Source: Planctomycetaceae bacterium (GTDB lineage: Bacteria; Planctomycetota; Planctomycetia; Pirellulales; Thermoguttaceae). Taken from it: DNA of 7,222 nt. Each line of letters begins with the position of its first letter. Within the stretch, counting starts at the first letter, position 1. The notes under the pieces are model-generated. The model saw only the letters and a program-made list of their open reading frames with translations. It was not told the origin of the DNA and ran no database searches. Below, in pieces: positions 6,434-7,222 of the stretch. A program made the position numbers and the translations under genes. The stretch covers positions 1 to 7,222 of the forward strand of contig JAIRTV010000055.1 of NCBI GenBank assembly GCA_031254675.1, in the 5' to 3' direction.

Positions 6434-7222
6434 TTAGTTGGCGATTTCTTTGAGTTCATCGCGTGAGGAAAGATAATAGACAATTCCGAGTCCGGCAACA
6501 AGAATTGAAATCAGCCGGTAACCCAACGCAACCACCAAACCAATTCCCACCCCCATTCTAAGTCCGTTTACTTCAAAAAGCGGGTACACTTGTTCCAGAA
6601 CAAACTCAAACGGACCCGCCGCCAATGGAATCATTGCCGTAAGATTGACCACGTTGTAAAGCATGATGTGATCAATCAGGTTTGGCACCGAACCGAAAAG
6701 ACCTTTGGCAATCAAATAAAGCGAAACACCAAACGGAATATGGACAAAAAAAGTCAACGCAAATGTTTTTAGGAGACAGATTTTGTGGTTTCGGTAGAGC
6801 AACAATGATTGTGTTAATTTGCCGAGAATATTTCCGCAAAACGGGATTTTTGCGAGGAGGCGTTCGACATGACCTTTGGCGAAAAACGGAAGGAACACAA
6901 TTCCGACACACGCATAACCGATTCCGGTTAGTAGAAAGACGAGTTGCGAGAATGTTCGGGCTAACATTTCTTGCCGAAAGGCGAAACCTGTTGCCACAAC
7001 GAAAAAAGCACCGCACAAAAACATGACCAATAATCCGATGATTCGGTCAACAATCACACTCGCAACAGCTTGCGACATGGAGTTGGGGTTCTTTTTGGCG
7101 ATCAGATAACCTTTGACCAGATCGCCGCCGACAATCCCCATTGGCGCAAGATTCAGCATCAAACCAAGAAATCCAAGCCGAAAAGAATCCTTCACCGAAA
7201 GAACCAAACCAAGCGTCTGAAC
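6434..7222 (-). CDS. Polytopic membrane protein of the LPG synthase TM / YbhN / AglD-like family (5' end cut by window edge)
   Basis: The 262 visible residues form the C-terminal part; the frame is open to the window edge (V-Q-T-L-G precede the TTG at 7207), so the start lies outside. About six hydrophobic segments can be seen (roughly residues 13-38, 50-83, 90-115, 146-176, 186-210 and 222-251). Family-typical features are G-G-D followed by a basic residue (residues 32-36), D-R in the next helix (59-60), and A-A-G-P-F-E (201-206) in the place where this family usually has a G-x-G-x-x-E-like turn. Members include the flippase-like transmembrane part of MprF, E. coli YbhN and archaeal AglD; many planctomycete copies are simply called lysylphosphatidylglycerol synthase TM-region proteins. 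No catalytic LPG synthetase domain follows, because the protein ends at a short charged tail. A role in moving or modifying lipid-linked substrates is inferred from the family only. Confidence 0.8.
   Translation of the reverse strand, partial: VQTLGLVLSVKDSFRLGFLGLMLNLAPMGIVGGDLVKGYLIAKKNPNSMSQAVASVIVDRIIGLLVMFLCGAFFVVATGFAFRQEMLARTFSQLVFLLTGIGYACVGIVFLPFFAKGHVERLLAKIPFCGNILGKLTQSLLLYRNHKICLLKTFALTFFVHIPFGVSLYLIAKGLFGSVPNLIDHIMLYNVVNLTAMIPLAAGPFEFVLEQVYPLFEVNGLRMGVGIGLVVALGYRLISILVAGLGIVYYLSSRDELKEIAN

Noticed and set aside
6434..7222. Full MprF lysylphosphatidylglycerol synthase
   Set aside because: The gene ends straight after the membrane segments with a short charged tail, so the soluble aminoacyl-transferase domain of MprF is missing.

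Overview
The window is 7.2 kb of bacterial DNA of moderate-to-low GC. It holds four genes, two of them cut by the window edges. The best guess for the host is a planctomycete, possibly one of the lower-GC Pirellulales-like lineages. The reasons are a very long protein made of repeated secretin-N ('type II/III secretion system short') domains with no secretin pore, an enlarged DXP reductoisomerase, near absence of Shine-Dalgarno sequences, and in-frame low-complexity expansions. This placement is inferred from gene style; no marker gene here proves it.

Layout. (1) nt 1-3624, + strand: an open frame running in from the left edge. It has a repetitive hydrophilic N-terminus, a hydrophobic signal or anchor segment, a Pro/Glu/Thr repeat stalk, an STN-like domain, seven complete secretin-N-like repeats plus half of an eighth, and a Gly/Phe/Asn-rich tail. 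(2) nt 3625-4041: a 417-bp intergenic region with a nested palindromic element (3679-3828) and about 210 bp where I see no gene. (3) nt 4042-4779, + strand: a coiled-coil plus C4 zinc-ribbon protein of the COG1579/CT398 type. (4) nt 4780-4953: a spacer holding a second hairpin built from the same repeat unit as the first, in the opposite topology. (5) nt 4954-6384, + strand: dxr (1-deoxy-D-xylulose 5-phosphate reductoisomerase) with all catalytic motifs and a low-complexity insertion of about 52 residues. (6) nt 6434-7222, - strand: the C-terminal part of a polytopic membrane protein of the LPG-synthase-TM/YbhN/AglD family, convergent with dxr and running off the right edge.

The genes do not form an obvious single pathway. 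The first protein is probably an envelope component facing the periplasm. The zinc-ribbon protein is cytosolic and may be regulatory or nucleic-acid binding. Dxr makes MEP for isoprenoids. The YbhN-like protein is an inner-membrane protein. The two repeat-bearing spacers and the convergent junction suggest four separate transcription units.

The least ordinary items are the pore-less secretin-N array, the insertion in Dxr, and the dispersed palindromic repeat present in two inverted topologies on either side of the zinc-ribbon gene. I did not find a convincing new multi-gene system in this window.
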